Positions 1 to 8,208 of a stretch of DNA of 64,000 nucleotides are shown one piece after another. This DNA is from PR03 sp964353555 (GTDB lineage Bacteria > Myxococcota_A > UBA9160 > PR03). The stretch is from positions 1 to 64,000 of the forward strand of contig CAYGWM010000006.1 of the NCBI GenBank assembly GCA_964353555.1, read 5' to 3'. Position numbers and translations under genes: made by a program. Under the pieces are notes generated by a model. The model was given only the letters and a program-made list of their open reading frames with translations, was not told the DNA's origin and did no database searches. Each line of letters opens with the position of its first letter. Positions within the stretch are counted from its first letter, which is position 1.

Positions 1-550
1 TGGAGAACCAGACCGGCAGAGCCCTGATGAAGCGCGATTCGGCAAACGTCATGGTCTAAACCGCCCTGGGTTCTCCGGAGACTCGGTTAGTTGAGTCCGG
101 CCTCCGTGGTCGGATTATGTTGGCTCTGAACGTACATCGCTTCGAACTCGACGGGCCGGATGTTCCCGATCGGCTCGAGGAGTCGGTAAGCCTTCGCGCC
201 TCATAGACGCCGAAGTTCTCCTTCCAGACTCGCTCGATCGCTACTCGCAGCTCGGCATCCCAACCGCTCGCGTCGATTGCCTCGCAGGGTCTCGCTCGCG
301 TTCTTTGTGCTCGTGGAAGACCGACGGGGCGATCGGCAGCTGCTGTCGCGAACCGAAAGCGAGACTCGCAGTCACATCCCAGCGGCGCGACGCCCGGTGA
401 CGAGGAGAAACATCGCGACTCCGCATTTTGGGGGATTGTATTTGCTGATTCGGATCTGGCAGACTACGGATCCTGCATTTGGACATGCGAACTCGATGCT
501 GCATCGGCGGAATCGAAGTCGCGAGCGGAAGTTGGTGGGAGGGACCAGAG
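1..550. other. Left-edge region with no supported complete gene
   Basis: A short open frame (3-59, + strand) ends in TAA and could be the last 18 codons of a gene entering from the left, but it is too short to identify. The overlapping frames at 241-504 (-) and 277-807 (+) are Arg-rich, have no ribosome-binding site and look like GC-rich shadows. The only other thing noted is a sigma-54-like motif near 431-446, listed separately. Confidence 0.5.
431..446 (+). promoter_or_regulatory. Possible sigma-54 promoter for the PEP-CTERM/activator pair
   Basis: GG at 432-433 and GC at 444-445 have the 12-base periodicity of a -24/-12 promoter. The -12 part (TTTGCT) is ideal; the -24 part (GGGGAT instead of TGGCACG) is weak. 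The predicted start site near 457 would leave a leader of about 94 bases before 551, similar to the leaders behind the stronger motifs at 7032-7047, 7326-7341 and 10635-10650. Weakest of the set. Confidence 0.35.
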
Positions 551-1531
551 ATGCGCGAACGAACCCCCGCGTGCGTCGCTCAGTGGCTTTGCGTCGCGTG
601 GATTCTCGCAGCTGCGCAGATGGGCAGCGCAGCGCCGACGAGCTGCCCGATCGTGGGCGACGCGAGCGAGTGCGAACTCGTCGTCGGAGGAACGCGCTTC
701 GTCGTCGCTGCGAGCGACGTAGGCGCCGGATACTTCGTCATCCGCGCGTGGGAGATCGGCGGCGTTCGCCAGCTAGCTCCCGACTTTTCTGGCTTCGCCT
801 TTCGTGACTTCTCGCCCGCGCCGGGGCCACTGAGCTCGCGGCTCGAGGTGGCGACCGTCGACGTCGAGACGTCCGAAATCTTCGTCGAGTTCCGGGAGCT
901 GGTCTCTGGGGTGCCCGGAGCCTCCTCGCTGAGCGGCGAATTCCACGTGACACACACTGGCGACACATCCGTCGTCACCCGTGTCATCTCCGTCCGCAAC
1001 GAGGGCACGTCGACTACGCTCAGTCGAGTCTATGACGTGATGGACCTGGATCTCAGGGGAACGCGGGTGGACGAGGCCGCCTCCGCCAATCCGAACGGAC
1101 CGATCCTCTACCAGGCGGATGGCGACGTCATGGCGGAGACGAGCGTCGCCCTCGGTCCTCCGGCCGAGGGCTATGAGATCGGGCTCTGTCCTCCTTGCGA
1201 TCTGTCGAGTCTTCTCGGAGACGCGACTTTCGCTCTTTCGAACATCGGAACCGTCGCGGGACCGGCCGACTTCCAGTCCGCGCTGAGCTGGGACCAGAAG
1301 CTCGCACCGGGCGGAATGTTCAACGTGACGGTCGAGACATCGATCGTTCCCGAGCCTGGAGCGGCCGGCGGCGCTCTCGGGGCAGTGCTGGCGCTGCTGT
1401 TGTGCAGGCGCGTCGGCGATCGGAAAGCATCCATCCTTGTTTCACGAGCAAAGTGCACGCGACCGGCAACGGGAGCGGGTGAACTCCCCGAGACGAGGGG
1501 GGAAGCATGGAACGGGAGTCGCCGTGGCTGA
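551..1531 (+). CDS. PEP-CTERM sorting-signal exported protein
   Basis: 326-residue exported protein of unknown function. The start at 551 has a GGGAGGGA ribosome-binding site just upstream and opens a signal peptide (MRERTP..., cleavage near GSAA). A VPEPG motif followed by an Ala/Leu-rich helix and CRR at residues about 263-288 is a PEP-CTERM signal, which exosortase cleaves during surface sorting. Unusually, the frame continues about 38 residues past the basic end of the signal, where PEP-CTERM proteins normally stop. The stop overlaps the start of the downstream sigma-54 activator by 8 bases, suggesting translational coupling. Middle part is beta-rich with no family I recognise. Confidence 0.8.
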   Translation: MRERTPACVAQWLCVAWILAAAQMGSAAPTSCPIVGDASECELVVGGTRFVVAASDVGAGYFVIRAWEIGGVRQLAPDFSGFAFRDFSPAPGPLSSRLEVATVDVETSEIFVEFRELVSGVPGASSLSGEFHVTHTGDTSVVTRVISVRNEGTSTTLSRVYDVMDLDLRGTRVDEAASANPNGPILYQADGDVMAETSVALGPPAEGYEIGLCPPCDLSSLLGDATFALSNIGTVAGPADFQSALSWDQKLAPGGMFNVTVETSIVPEPGAAGGALGAVLALLLCRRVGDRKASILVSRAKCTRPATGAGELPETRGEAWNGSRRG

Positions 1532-2933
1532 GTTCTCCGCGCTGATCGTAGGGGACGCACCCAGAGACGGCGGCAGACTCGATCAGTACGTCCCGCCCAG
1601 TTTCCACGCGGATGTCGTGAGCCTCGAGCACGCGGCCGCGAACGAGCTCCCGGCGGGTGCGACCGGCTTCGACGTCGTCGCCTTCGATGCCCGCGGTGTC
1701 ACCGGCGCAGAGCGAGATCGACTCCGCGAGAAGATCTTTTCGTTCGCCGGCTCTGCCCCGAGCTGCGGGGTGCTGGTGGTCGTGGACGCGGAGAATGGAC
1801 TCTCGGAGGAGGCCGCGGCGGCGGGACTATGGGTCGTCGTCCGGGACGACGACCTCGCTGTCCAGCTTCCGCCTCTGCTAACGGCGGCCGCCCGGATCAC
1901 AGTGCTGCGTCGCAGCGCCGAACTTCGCGGTGCCTCTCGGAAACCGGAGGAATCAGCCGACGAGGAGGCCGAGCCGCTGCAAATGGTCGGGACGAGCGAG
2001 GCGATCCGAAGCGTCTTCGGTCTGATCCGACGCGTCGCCTCCTGCGACGTGCCCATTCTTCTGACCGGGGAGAGCGGCACCGGAAAGGAACTCGCAGCGC
2101 TGGCGATCCACGACAAGAGCCGACGGGCGAACGGGCCGTTCGTCGCGATCAATTGTGGAGCGATTCCCGAGACACTCCTCGAGTCGGAACTCTTCGGCGT
2201 CGAGCGCGGCGCCTATACGGGGGCGACGCAAACCCGCAAGGGGCGCTTCGAGGCCGCAGATGGCGGAACGCTGTTGCTCGACGAGATCGGAGACCTCGCC
2301 CCGGTCCTCCAGGTCAAGCTGTTGCGCTTCCTGCAGGATCACATCATCGAACGCGTCGGTGGCCGCACAGCCACGCACGTCGACGTGCGCGTGATCGCCG
2401 CCACGAATCGCGACCTTCATGCGATGGTGGCAGCGGGTACGTTCCGAGAGGATCTCTACTTCCGGCTCGCCGTTCTCACGATCGATCTGCCGCCCCTTAG
2501 GGATCGCGACGAGGACGTCGTGTTGATGGCGCGCTTCTTCTTGCAGCGCTATCGCCGCGACTCCAGTCGCCCGCTGACCGGCTACTCCCGCGAAGCGATC
2601 GACGCCATCCTCCGGTACAACTGGCCGGGCAACATCCGGGAATTGATCAATCGGGTCCGGCGAGCGGTGGTCGTTGCCGAGGGTCCGCTGATCACACCGG
2701 CGGATCTGGACCTCGCGCAGAGCCACGCCGTGGAGCCGATTTCCTCGCTGCGCGACGCGCGACGCGAGGCCGAGCGGCGTTGCGTGCGCCTCGCGCTGCA
2801 ACGGACCTACGGCAACAAGATGGAGGCGGCGCGCCTGCTCGGAATCAGCCGCACGCAGCTCTACGAGCTGCTGGCCCGGCACGGTAGCGCGCTGCACTCG
2901 CCGCAGTGGGACGCCACCAGCCCACGGGACTAG
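1524..2933 (+). CDS. Sigma-54-dependent activator (bEBP), PrsR-like
   Basis: 469-residue enhancer-binding protein that remodels RNA polymerase-sigma-54 with ATP. GTG start chosen because GGGAG lies 5 bases upstream; the longer ATG frame from 1437 adds only low-complexity residues. Residues 1-130 resemble a degenerate receiver domain: an Asp remains (VVAFDAR) but the acidic pair and the conserved Lys are poor. The AAA+ core follows: Walker A GESGTGKE near 181, sigma-54 contact loop GAYTGA (GAFTGA variant) near 228, Walker B LLLDEIGD near 250. A Fis-type helix-turn-helix sits near 430-452. Its position between a PEP-CTERM gene and an amyloid operon, both with -24/-12 motifs, makes it the likely local activator. 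Its stop interlocks with that of the opposite gene in a shared CTAG. Confidence 0.9.
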   Translation: MAEFSALIVGDAPRDGGRLDQYVPPSFHADVVSLEHAAANELPAGATGFDVVAFDARGVTGAERDRLREKIFSFAGSAPSCGVLVVVDAENGLSEEAAAAGLWVVVRDDDLAVQLPPLLTAAARITVLRRSAELRGASRKPEESADEEAEPLQMVGTSEAIRSVFGLIRRVASCDVPILLTGESGTGKELAALAIHDKSRRANGPFVAINCGAIPETLLESELFGVERGAYTGATQTRKGRFEAADGGTLLLDEIGDLAPVLQVKLLRFLQDHIIERVGGRTATHVDVRVIAATNRDLHAMVAAGTFREDLYFRLAVLTIDLPPLRDRDEDVVLMARFFLQRYRRDSSRPLTGYSREAIDAILRYNWPGNIRELINRVRRAVVVAEGPLITPADLDLAQSHAVEPISSLRDARREAERRCVRLALQRTYGNKMEAARLLGISRTQLYELLARHGSALHSPQWDATSPRD

Positions 2934-4219
2934 AAGTGCGGCAGCTCCCAGGGCAGCCGGAGCGGGAAGCTCAGCTCGAGCGAGTAGTCCGGAGCGTCGT
3001 CGGTGAGTCCGATGCCGAGCGTGAGGTTGGCGGTGATCGCCTGCGTCATGCGATAGCTGCCGCCGAGGAAGAGGCGCGCGGAGTTCAGGTCGGATCCGGC
3101 GATCGACTGTCCGTTGACCTTCGAACGACCGATGATGGAGTGCTGCAGCGACGTCGTGAAGGCGAGCCGCTCGTTCAGTGAGAAGGCCAGACCGGCCGTG
3201 TATTCGAAGCCATCGCCGAGGTTGAACGTCAGGCCGTTGGTCTTGTCCTCGATGTCCCAGAGATACTTGATGCTGCCGTAGATCACCGCCGGGTCGAGGG
3301 CGCGAACCATCGTAAAGCCGCCGTTGACGCCCCAGGTGCCGGTTCCGAAGGCGAGCTCGTTCGAGTTGATGTCGAAGGGGCTGGCTCCCGTAGGAGCCTT
3401 GACGAGCAGATTGAAGACCGTGTCGGGCCACCACTTCCGCTGGTACAACACCTGCGCGTTCACGCCGAAGGAAGTGTCCCCGATGCCACTGTCGCGGACA
3501 CTCTCCACCCGCTCGTTGGTTCCGCCGAGGTCGGTTTCGGACCGGTCGCTTCGAAACGTGTACGGAACGGTCACCTCGAACTCAGCGCGCCGGTGGAGGC
3601 CGTACCGAAGGTCGATCGAGCCGGTGTAGAAGTTTCGATTGATCGAGGCCGTCTCGATCCGCCCGAAGATGAGGCCCGGAATCGGGAAGAAGCCCGAGAC
3701 GTCGACCAGATTGCGCCCGATGTTCGTGTACTGGAAGCCGGGTTGGACGACCAGCTGACCAGCCGGCAGCAGCACGCCGCGCTGCTGTTCGAGGATCACC
3801 CGTTCGGCCGAGTACTCGCGCTCAGTTTTCTTCGTGGTGCCGACCTCTTCGGACTCGGGGCCAGCGGCGGGGGGGGTCCCTTCGTCATCGCGAGCGAGCT
3901 GGAGCTCGTTGCGAATATTTGAGCCCCGGGCAATCGCGGGAACCGAAGGCCTTGCGGCTGCGCCGTCGGCGTGGGCCGCGGGGATCTGGCGCTTGAGGTC
4001 CGAAACGAGCGCGCGAAGCTCCGCGATCTGGCTGAGCGCGTCGTCCCTGCTCTTCTCGAGCTTCGTCACTTTGCCGCGCAGGTCGCGGACCTCGCGATCG
4101 AGATCCGGCGTCGGGTCTGCAGCGGAGGCTCTCATCGCCAGCAGCAGCACGAGGCCAGTCGAAGTCCACCCGGCCAACGATCGGAACAAGGCGCGCCAGC
4201 CGCTTCCCTTCCGGTCCAT
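2930..4219 (-). CDS. fapF: FapF-like outer-membrane amyloid exporter
   Basis: 429-residue outer-membrane protein, last gene of the amyloid operon. It has a signal peptide (residues 1-33), then a heptad-rich coiled coil (about 36-80, many Leu/Lys/Glu), a Pro/Ala linker, and a C-terminal region (about 145-429) of alternating beta strands ending in Phe, as expected of a transmembrane barrel. This order (signal, coiled coil, linker, barrel) is that of FapF, which exports amyloid subunits in Pseudomonas. Taken alone the barrel could also pass for a general MetA-type transporter; the neighbouring C39 peptidase and amyloid-repeat gene favour FapF. Confidence 0.7.
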   Translation of the reverse strand: MDRKGSGWRALFRSLAGWTSTGLVLLLAMRASAADPTPDLDREVRDLRGKVTKLEKSRDDALSQIAELRALVSDLKRQIPAAHADGAAARPSVPAIARGSNIRNELQLARDDEGTPPAAGPESEEVGTTKKTEREYSAERVILEQQRGVLLPAGQLVVQPGFQYTNIGRNLVDVSGFFPIPGLIFGRIETASINRNFYTGSIDLRYGLHRRAEFEVTVPYTFRSDRSETDLGGTNERVESVRDSGIGDTSFGVNAQVLYQRKWWPDTVFNLLVKAPTGASPFDINSNELAFGTGTWGVNGGFTMVRALDPAVIYGSIKYLWDIEDKTNGLTFNLGDGFEYTAGLAFSLNERLAFTTSLQHSIIGRSKVNGQSIAGSDLNSARLFLGGSYRMTQAITANLTLGIGLTDDAPDYSLELSFPLRLPWELPHF

Positions 4220-4326
4220 ACGCCTCCCCCTCCCTGCGTCGACCGAAGTTCGCCGTCGCTGACACGCTACCCGGTGTCAGCCGCGATTGCCATTCCGATT
4301 GTCGGGGGTTTCGTGGTCGCAGCGCG

Positions 4327-4842
4327 TCACCGGCCGCGACCCTGGACGTACCTTTGGAACGTCGTGAAGTTCGGGTCCGCGGTCGAGCTTCCATAGAAGA
4401 TGGCGACGTTGAGTGTCAGCGTCTGGTAGACGACGTTGTTGTTGCCGGTGATCATGGACACCTGGATCACGCCCCTGGCGTTGTTGAAGGAATCCGTCAC
4501 CAGATTCGTGTCGAGCGAGAAGCCCGAGGGGGTGAGCTTGTCACGTACCGTGACCTGCCCAACCAGCGCGCCACCGTTGTTCGGAATGGTTCCGGTCACG
4601 TCGAGGCTTTCGGAGCCATTGAGGCCCAACAGATCGACGCCGACAGCGAGATCCAGGTAGCGCCCGCGCATCGTGTCGAGGTCCTCGTCGGCCACCTCAT
4701 GCACGTCCTGGTGTCGCAGCCCGGTGAACTCCTCGAGTCCCGCGCCGAAGAAATCGTCCTCCGCCGATGCGGCAGGGGTCCAGCCCGGCAGGCCCAACAA
4801 CAGCCCGGCGGCTCCAATCAACGCGACGAGCGTCCGTTTCAT
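4327..4842 (-). CDS. Small exported protein of the amyloid operon
   Basis: 171-residue exported protein between the peptidase and exporter genes. The ATG at 4842 was preferred over 4890 because AAGGG lies just upstream and it starts directly at a signal peptide (MKRTLVALIG..., ending near ASA). After the signal is an acidic stretch with the motif LDTMRGR (about 55-61), then a beta-rich region containing GVIQVSMITGNNN (about 124-136), which loosely recalls the Gly/Asn/Gln pattern of Fap subunits. It may be a minor subunit, nucleator or chaperone equivalent to FapA, FapB or FapE; I cannot decide which. The same D-x-[ML]-RGR motif occurs in the gene at 12754-13104. Confidence 0.65.
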   Translation of the reverse strand: MKRTLVALIGAAGLLLGLPGWTPAASAEDDFFGAGLEEFTGLRHQDVHEVADEDLDTMRGRYLDLAVGVDLLGLNGSESLDVTGTIPNNGGALVGQVTVRDKLTPSGFSLDTNLVTDSFNNARGVIQVSMITGNNNVVYQTLTLNVAIFYGSSTADPNFTTFQRYVQGRGR

Positions 4843-4899
4843 GACGCCCTTCGACCTGTTGCGAAAATCCGTGTCTGCTCCGCTCTGCATGGGGTCCTC

Positions 4900-5712
4900 T
4901 CAGAATTCGCGAACACTCAGCGGCAACCGCGACCCGATCGATTGCATGTCGAATTCCTCGATCAAATGCATCGGCGCGGGCGCCAGCGACGACAAGACCG
5001 CCAGGGGTGAGGGCTTGTCGCCCGTCCGCTTCGCTGCGACGAAAAATACCACCTTATCCCACTCAGCGACGAACTCGTCGGTCGTCAGATTGCGCTGCCC
5101 CAGCGCCGGGTCGGCCAGGTAGACGATCCCATCGCGCGCGCCCTTCAGTACGACGAAGTGGCTGAAGCCCCGCGTATGCACCAGCGTGATGGACGGGATC
5201 GCGAGTCGCTCGAGCATTTCGGGGCCGATGCTGAACCCCTTGGTCTCGTAGCCGCGCCGCTGCGAGTACTTCTTCAGATCGAGAAGCGAGAAACCATCCC
5301 GTCGGATTTTCTCGCGATCCCCGTTCTCCACCATCTCGCGAACGATCTCGGGCTCGGTCACCGGATCGTCATAATGATATCGAAGCAGCGTCGCAATCGC
5401 GGCAGCACCGCAGCTGTAATCGAGCGTCTGGGAGACGACGTGATGGAAGCGTTGATCCCGCACGCTCTCGAGCTGGACCCGGAGCATCATGCCGTCCGGG
5501 CCGGTCGAGAGGTCGTGGGATCTGTCCAGCGGTCCGGGAGACTGGCAGGCGATCGCCGCGAGGCTTGCGACGAGCGCAATCGACCGAGCAGTCGAGCTAG
5601 ATCGAAATGCCTCGATCCGGTGCCGCTCCCCGCCACGCGAGCGGTTTGCCTGTGTCTCGAACAGACACTTGCCGATGCACGAAGCACGAGGGCATGACCG
5701 CATGATCCGCAT
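4900..5712 (-). CDS. fapD: C39-family cysteine peptidase lipoprotein, FapD-like
   Basis: 270-residue C39 peptidase, the family that includes FapD of the amyloid system and the double-glycine leader peptidases. All catalytic parts are present: Cys101 in DYSCGAA, His185 in GFSHFVVL and Asp201 in LADPALG. A hydrophobic stretch ending in AAIAC (Cys56) looks like a lipobox, so the enzyme is probably membrane-anchored and periplasmic. About 35 residues precede that stretch, so the true start may be later than 5712; no clear ribosome-binding site decides it. It lies downstream of the amyloid subunit across a strong hairpin and upstream of the small exported protein. Confidence 0.8.
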   Translation of the reverse strand: MRIMRSCPRASCIGKCLFETQANRSRGGERHRIEAFRSSSTARSIALVASLAAIACQSPGPLDRSHDLSTGPDGMMLRVQLESVRDQRFHHVVSQTLDYSCGAAAIATLLRYHYDDPVTEPEIVREMVENGDREKIRRDGFSLLDLKKYSQRRGYETKGFSIGPEMLERLAIPSITLVHTRGFSHFVVLKGARDGIVYLADPALGQRNLTTDEFVAEWDKVVFFVAAKRTGDKPSPLAVLSSLAPAPMHLIEEFDMQSIGSRLPLSVREF

Positions 5713-5906
5713 CCGCCCCGTTGGCGCCCGCTTGGGGCTCCAATCTCTCTCTGAGTGACTACCGGAACTCCCGTTGACGCCGGCGCGCTGACCAGGAACC
5801 GGCGTCGGAGTCAGCCGAGAACTCCGATCGAAAATCCAACCTGTGAGCGTTTGAGCGACGAACCGGGGACGCGACCCTTGCGAGCCGCGCCCCCGGCAAC
5901 CCCAGT

Positions 5907-5942
5907 CCCCACGTGCGCCCTCGATGAGGGCAACACGTGGGG
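5907..5942 (-). terminator. Strong intra-operon hairpin after the amyloid subunit gene
   Basis: The arms CCCCACGTG (5907-5915) and CACGTGGGG (5934-5942) are perfect complements, and GCCCTC/GAGGGC pairs inside them around a GAT loop. It sits 10 bases past the stop of the amyloid subunit gene and before the peptidase gene. No T-run follows on the minus strand, so it may act as a leaky terminator or a 3'-end mRNA stabiliser that favours the subunit over downstream genes. Confidence 0.7.
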
Positions 5943-5952
5943 GGAGAGTTCT

Positions 5953-6924
5953 CTACGGATTGAACGGCGCGGTCGGCACGTTGAGCCCAACCGCGATGCT
6001 CACCACGTTGGCCTGGTTGTTCAGCGAACCAGAGGCCTGGTTCACCGACATCACGCCCGTAGCGCCATTGAACGAGGCCGAAATCGTGTCCGTGCGGACC
6101 TGATCGACCACATCCACGTAGTTGCGGGTGTTGAACTGACCGAGATCCGACTCGGCAAGCGCGTAGACCGACTCGTCGCCGATCGCAACCGCCACCGCGT
6201 TGTTCTGGTTGTTCAGGTGGCCCGCGGCCTGGTTGACGCCCGCGTAGCCCGTTGCACCGTCGAACGATCCATTGGTGATCTCGTTGGTGTAGGTCGCCGG
6301 ATCGACGTTGATGAACACGTTGGCGGCATCCGACAGCGTCGCAACGCTGCTAGTCTCAACGCTCGTGTAGGGAGCGTTGAGCTGCTCGACGTCCGACTGA
6401 GCGTGCGTGAACACGCCACCGTCAACCTCGTCGAACGATTCGACCGATGCCGTCTCCGTCCAGTTGTAGTAGTTCACCGGCGTGGGCTCGGGATCGCCAG
6501 GCGTGGCCTTGGCTTGGGGACCCGGGACCGGGCGATACGAGCCGCCCTCGTTCTGCGACGTCGCCTGAACCACCGAAACCTCGTTGCCCTGGTTGTTGGC
6601 GAAGCCGGGCGACTGGTTGATCAGCACGATGCCCGATGCGGTCGCCGCGCTGCCATCGATCGAGGCGAGCCCGTCACCGTTCTCGTCCTCAACGAAGTTC
6701 TGGGTGTTCCACTGGTTCTTCACCACGTCCGTCTCGGCAACCGCGTCCACCGCGATCCACTGGTACGTGTTCAGATTGATGTCCTTGGTGATGTCGATCG
6801 TCTCGGTGACGGTGACGTCCTTGGTCTTGGTAATGGTCGCAGTGACGAACACGTCGGCGTTGGAAACGCCGCTCGTCACGAGGGAGGCCGCCGCGGCGGC
6901 AGCGAGCGTCAGCTTGATACGCAT
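5953..6924 (-). CDS. fapC: Fap-type functional amyloid subunit
   Basis: 323-residue secreted protein, first gene of the operon. Start at 6924 has AAGGAG 7 bases upstream and opens a signal peptide (MRIKLTLAAA..., cleavage near SNA). It holds three imperfect repeats (about 62-120, 174-249, 256-313). Each begins near A-[EQ]-[ST]-D with Gln/Asn residues and ends in a Gly/Asn/Gln motif such as GVNQAAGHLNNQNNAV or SVNQASGSLNNQANVV. This three-repeat plan and motif are those of Pseudomonas FapB/FapC amyloids. A Pro-rich linker (about 131-150) separates repeats 1 and 2. The C-terminal CxxC of Pseudomonas FapC is absent. FapB versus FapC identity is not settled. Confidence 0.75.
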   Translation of the reverse strand: MRIKLTLAAAAAASLVTSGVSNADVFVTATITKTKDVTVTETIDITKDINLNTYQWIAVDAVAETDVVKNQWNTQNFVEDENGDGLASIDGSAATASGIVLINQSPGFANNQGNEVSVVQATSQNEGGSYRPVPGPQAKATPGDPEPTPVNYYNWTETASVESFDEVDGGVFTHAQSDVEQLNAPYTSVETSSVATLSDAANVFINVDPATYTNEITNGSFDGATGYAGVNQAAGHLNNQNNAVAVAIGDESVYALAESDLGQFNTRNYVDVVDQVRTDTISASFNGATGVMSVNQASGSLNNQANVVSIAVGLNVPTAPFNP

Positions 6925-7031
6925 CTCTAGCTCCTTCAATGATTTCGTTCCGCCGCGAAGATGGGGCTCTTCGCGACTCGACGCGGAGGAGCGAGAGCCA
7001 CTCGACCCTCGACTCCGCAGAGCGCTTGCAG

Positions 7032-7047
7032 AGCAAACACCGTGCCA
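7032..7047 (-). promoter_or_regulatory. Consensus sigma-54 promoter of the amyloid operon
   Basis: Read on the minus strand this is TGGCACGGTGTTTGCT, an exact match to the sigma-54 consensus TGGCACG-N4-TTGCW. The predicted start near 7021 gives a leader of about 97 bases to the amyloid subunit ATG at 6924. Confidence 0.85.
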
Positions 7048-7325
7048 CTGCTGGCTGATGCGAGAGAGCCCCGCTCGATGCTCTTCAGCGCCGTTCGAAG
7101 CAGTTCGGAGTGGCGATCGTCCTGAATTCCGTACGCGCGATCGGTCTCGAGTTGGCGGTCGATTCCTCGAAAGGACCGAAAACCGGGTACTTCGGGGCTC
7201 CGGCGGTCAAACCGGGTGCCGAGAGAGTGTAATGAAACCCGGACGCCGATCGAATCCGGTTCGGCCGACAGCCTTGGGACGCCGGATGCAGCGCCGCGAG
7301 AGCCTCGTGTGAGCGCTAGACTGTC

Positions 7326-7341
7326 TGGCACGTTGGATGCA
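7326..7341 (+). promoter_or_regulatory. Sigma-54 promoter of the 7444 gene
   Basis: TGGCACGTTGGATGCA matches the -24 element perfectly and the -12 element in all but one base (ATGCA for TTGCA), with correct GG-N10-GC spacing. The predicted start near 7352 gives a leader of about 92 bases. Confidence 0.75.
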
Positions 7342-7443
7342 AAATCGCGAGTCGCCGTCGACGCGACAGATCTCGCTTCGAGCCGCGAGTTTGCGGCGTC
7401 TCGCGCGCGAAGCGTGCGGGAGAATGGAAAGGAGCCACCGCTG

Positions 7444-8208
7444 ATGCGCGTTTGCCGTCCGGGGATCATCCTGGCTGCTGCCCTGGTTTTCGTGTCCGCC
7501 GCCGCCCCGAGTGCCGCGCAGCAAGCGGCCGCGAAGCTCCCCTCGACCGAGGACGAGATGGTGAAGGTCGTGTTCCGCAGTCGGATGCCCGGTATCCCCG
7601 CCGAACACACGGACGCAAAGCCGAAGACGCTCTACCGCGTTGGGGAACGCTGGGGCCGTCTCGAGCATCCCGACAATCCGGTCCTGCATCCGCTCGTGAT
7701 CGTGGCGTCGCCGGACGTGTGGTTCGTCGATCTGCGCAAGAAGATTGCCCGGCACAGCCTCGACCCGGGGCCCCACTACGCCTTTCGAGCACCCATCGTC
7801 GAGCGCGTCGCGCCCGACTTTCCGCCGGCGCTGCTCGATTTCGAGTTCGGGCGCGAGCTCGAGTTCATGGAAGCCCACGGCGCCAAGCCGCACCGGACGA
7901 AGGAGCAGCGGACGAAGGGGAAGTCGGAGCCGGCGCTCGACGTCTACGAGATCGAAATTGATGGTGTAAATATTGCGGTTTCCGCGATTCCGGACACGAA
8001 GAAGGTGCACTCGGTGCTGATGTACCGCGACAAGAAGACCGTGATCGCAGCGTATCTGTACGACGAGTACCTCCGCGGGCCCGCCGAACCGGCGCTCTTC
8101 GCGCTGCCGGCCGGGATCCAGGTCGTGGAGGAAGCCGGGGTCGAGGGCACGAAGCCGAAAGCGCAGCCCGAGACGAAGGCGACGAAGGCGAAGAAGCCGA
8201 AGAAGTAG
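7444..8208 (+). CDS. Exported protein of unknown function, LolA-like features
   Basis: 254-residue exported protein. The ATG at 7444 is favoured over the in-frame ATG at 7216 because it starts a clean signal peptide (MRVCRPGIIL..., ending near SAAQQ) and AAGGAG lies 9-10 bases upstream. The mature part alternates beta strands (for example VWFVDLRKK, VYEIEIDG, VLMYRDKKTV), which would fit a LolA-like half-barrel, but I see no diagnostic motif. The last 20 residues are Lys-rich (KATKAKKPKK). It is divergent from the amyloid operon and has its own sigma-54 promoter, so it may be co-regulated. Confidence 0.7.
   Translation: MRVCRPGIILAAALVFVSAAAPSAAQQAAAKLPSTEDEMVKVVFRSRMPGIPAEHTDAKPKTLYRVGERWGRLEHPDNPVLHPLVIVASPDVWFVDLRKKIARHSLDPGPHYAFRAPIVERVAPDFPPALLDFEFGRELEFMEAHGAKPHRTKEQRTKGKSEPALDVYEIEIDGVNIAVSAIPDTKKVHSVLMYRDKKTVIAAYLYDEYLRGPAEPALFALPAGIQVVEEAGVEGTKPKAQPETKATKAKKPKK

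Larger units (their letters stand above)
6925..7443. other. Divergent regulatory region between amyloid operon and 7444 gene
   Basis: 519 bases without a gene. It holds two sigma-54 promoters facing apart (7032-7047 minus, 7326-7341 plus). Between them, AAACCGGGT occurs twice as a direct repeat (7180-7188 and 7209-7217, 29 bases apart). These repeats lie about 140-170 bases upstream of the minus-strand promoter and about 110-145 upstream of the plus-strand one, a normal distance for enhancer sites of a sigma-54 activator. The enhancer role is inference. Confidence 0.55.

Noticed and set aside
2..76. Inverted repeat GGAGAACC / GGTTCTCC at the left edge
   Set aside because: Only 8 bases with about 59 bases between the arms; not convincing as a terminator or element end.
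277..807. Arg-rich frame at the left edge
   Set aside because: Overlaps the PEP-CTERM gene in another frame, with no start signal and random-looking composition.
5895..5910. A weak -24/-12-like motif ahead of the C39 peptidase gene
   Set aside because: Spacing fits, but the -24 part is poor and the site overlaps the hairpin arm, so it is more likely chance.
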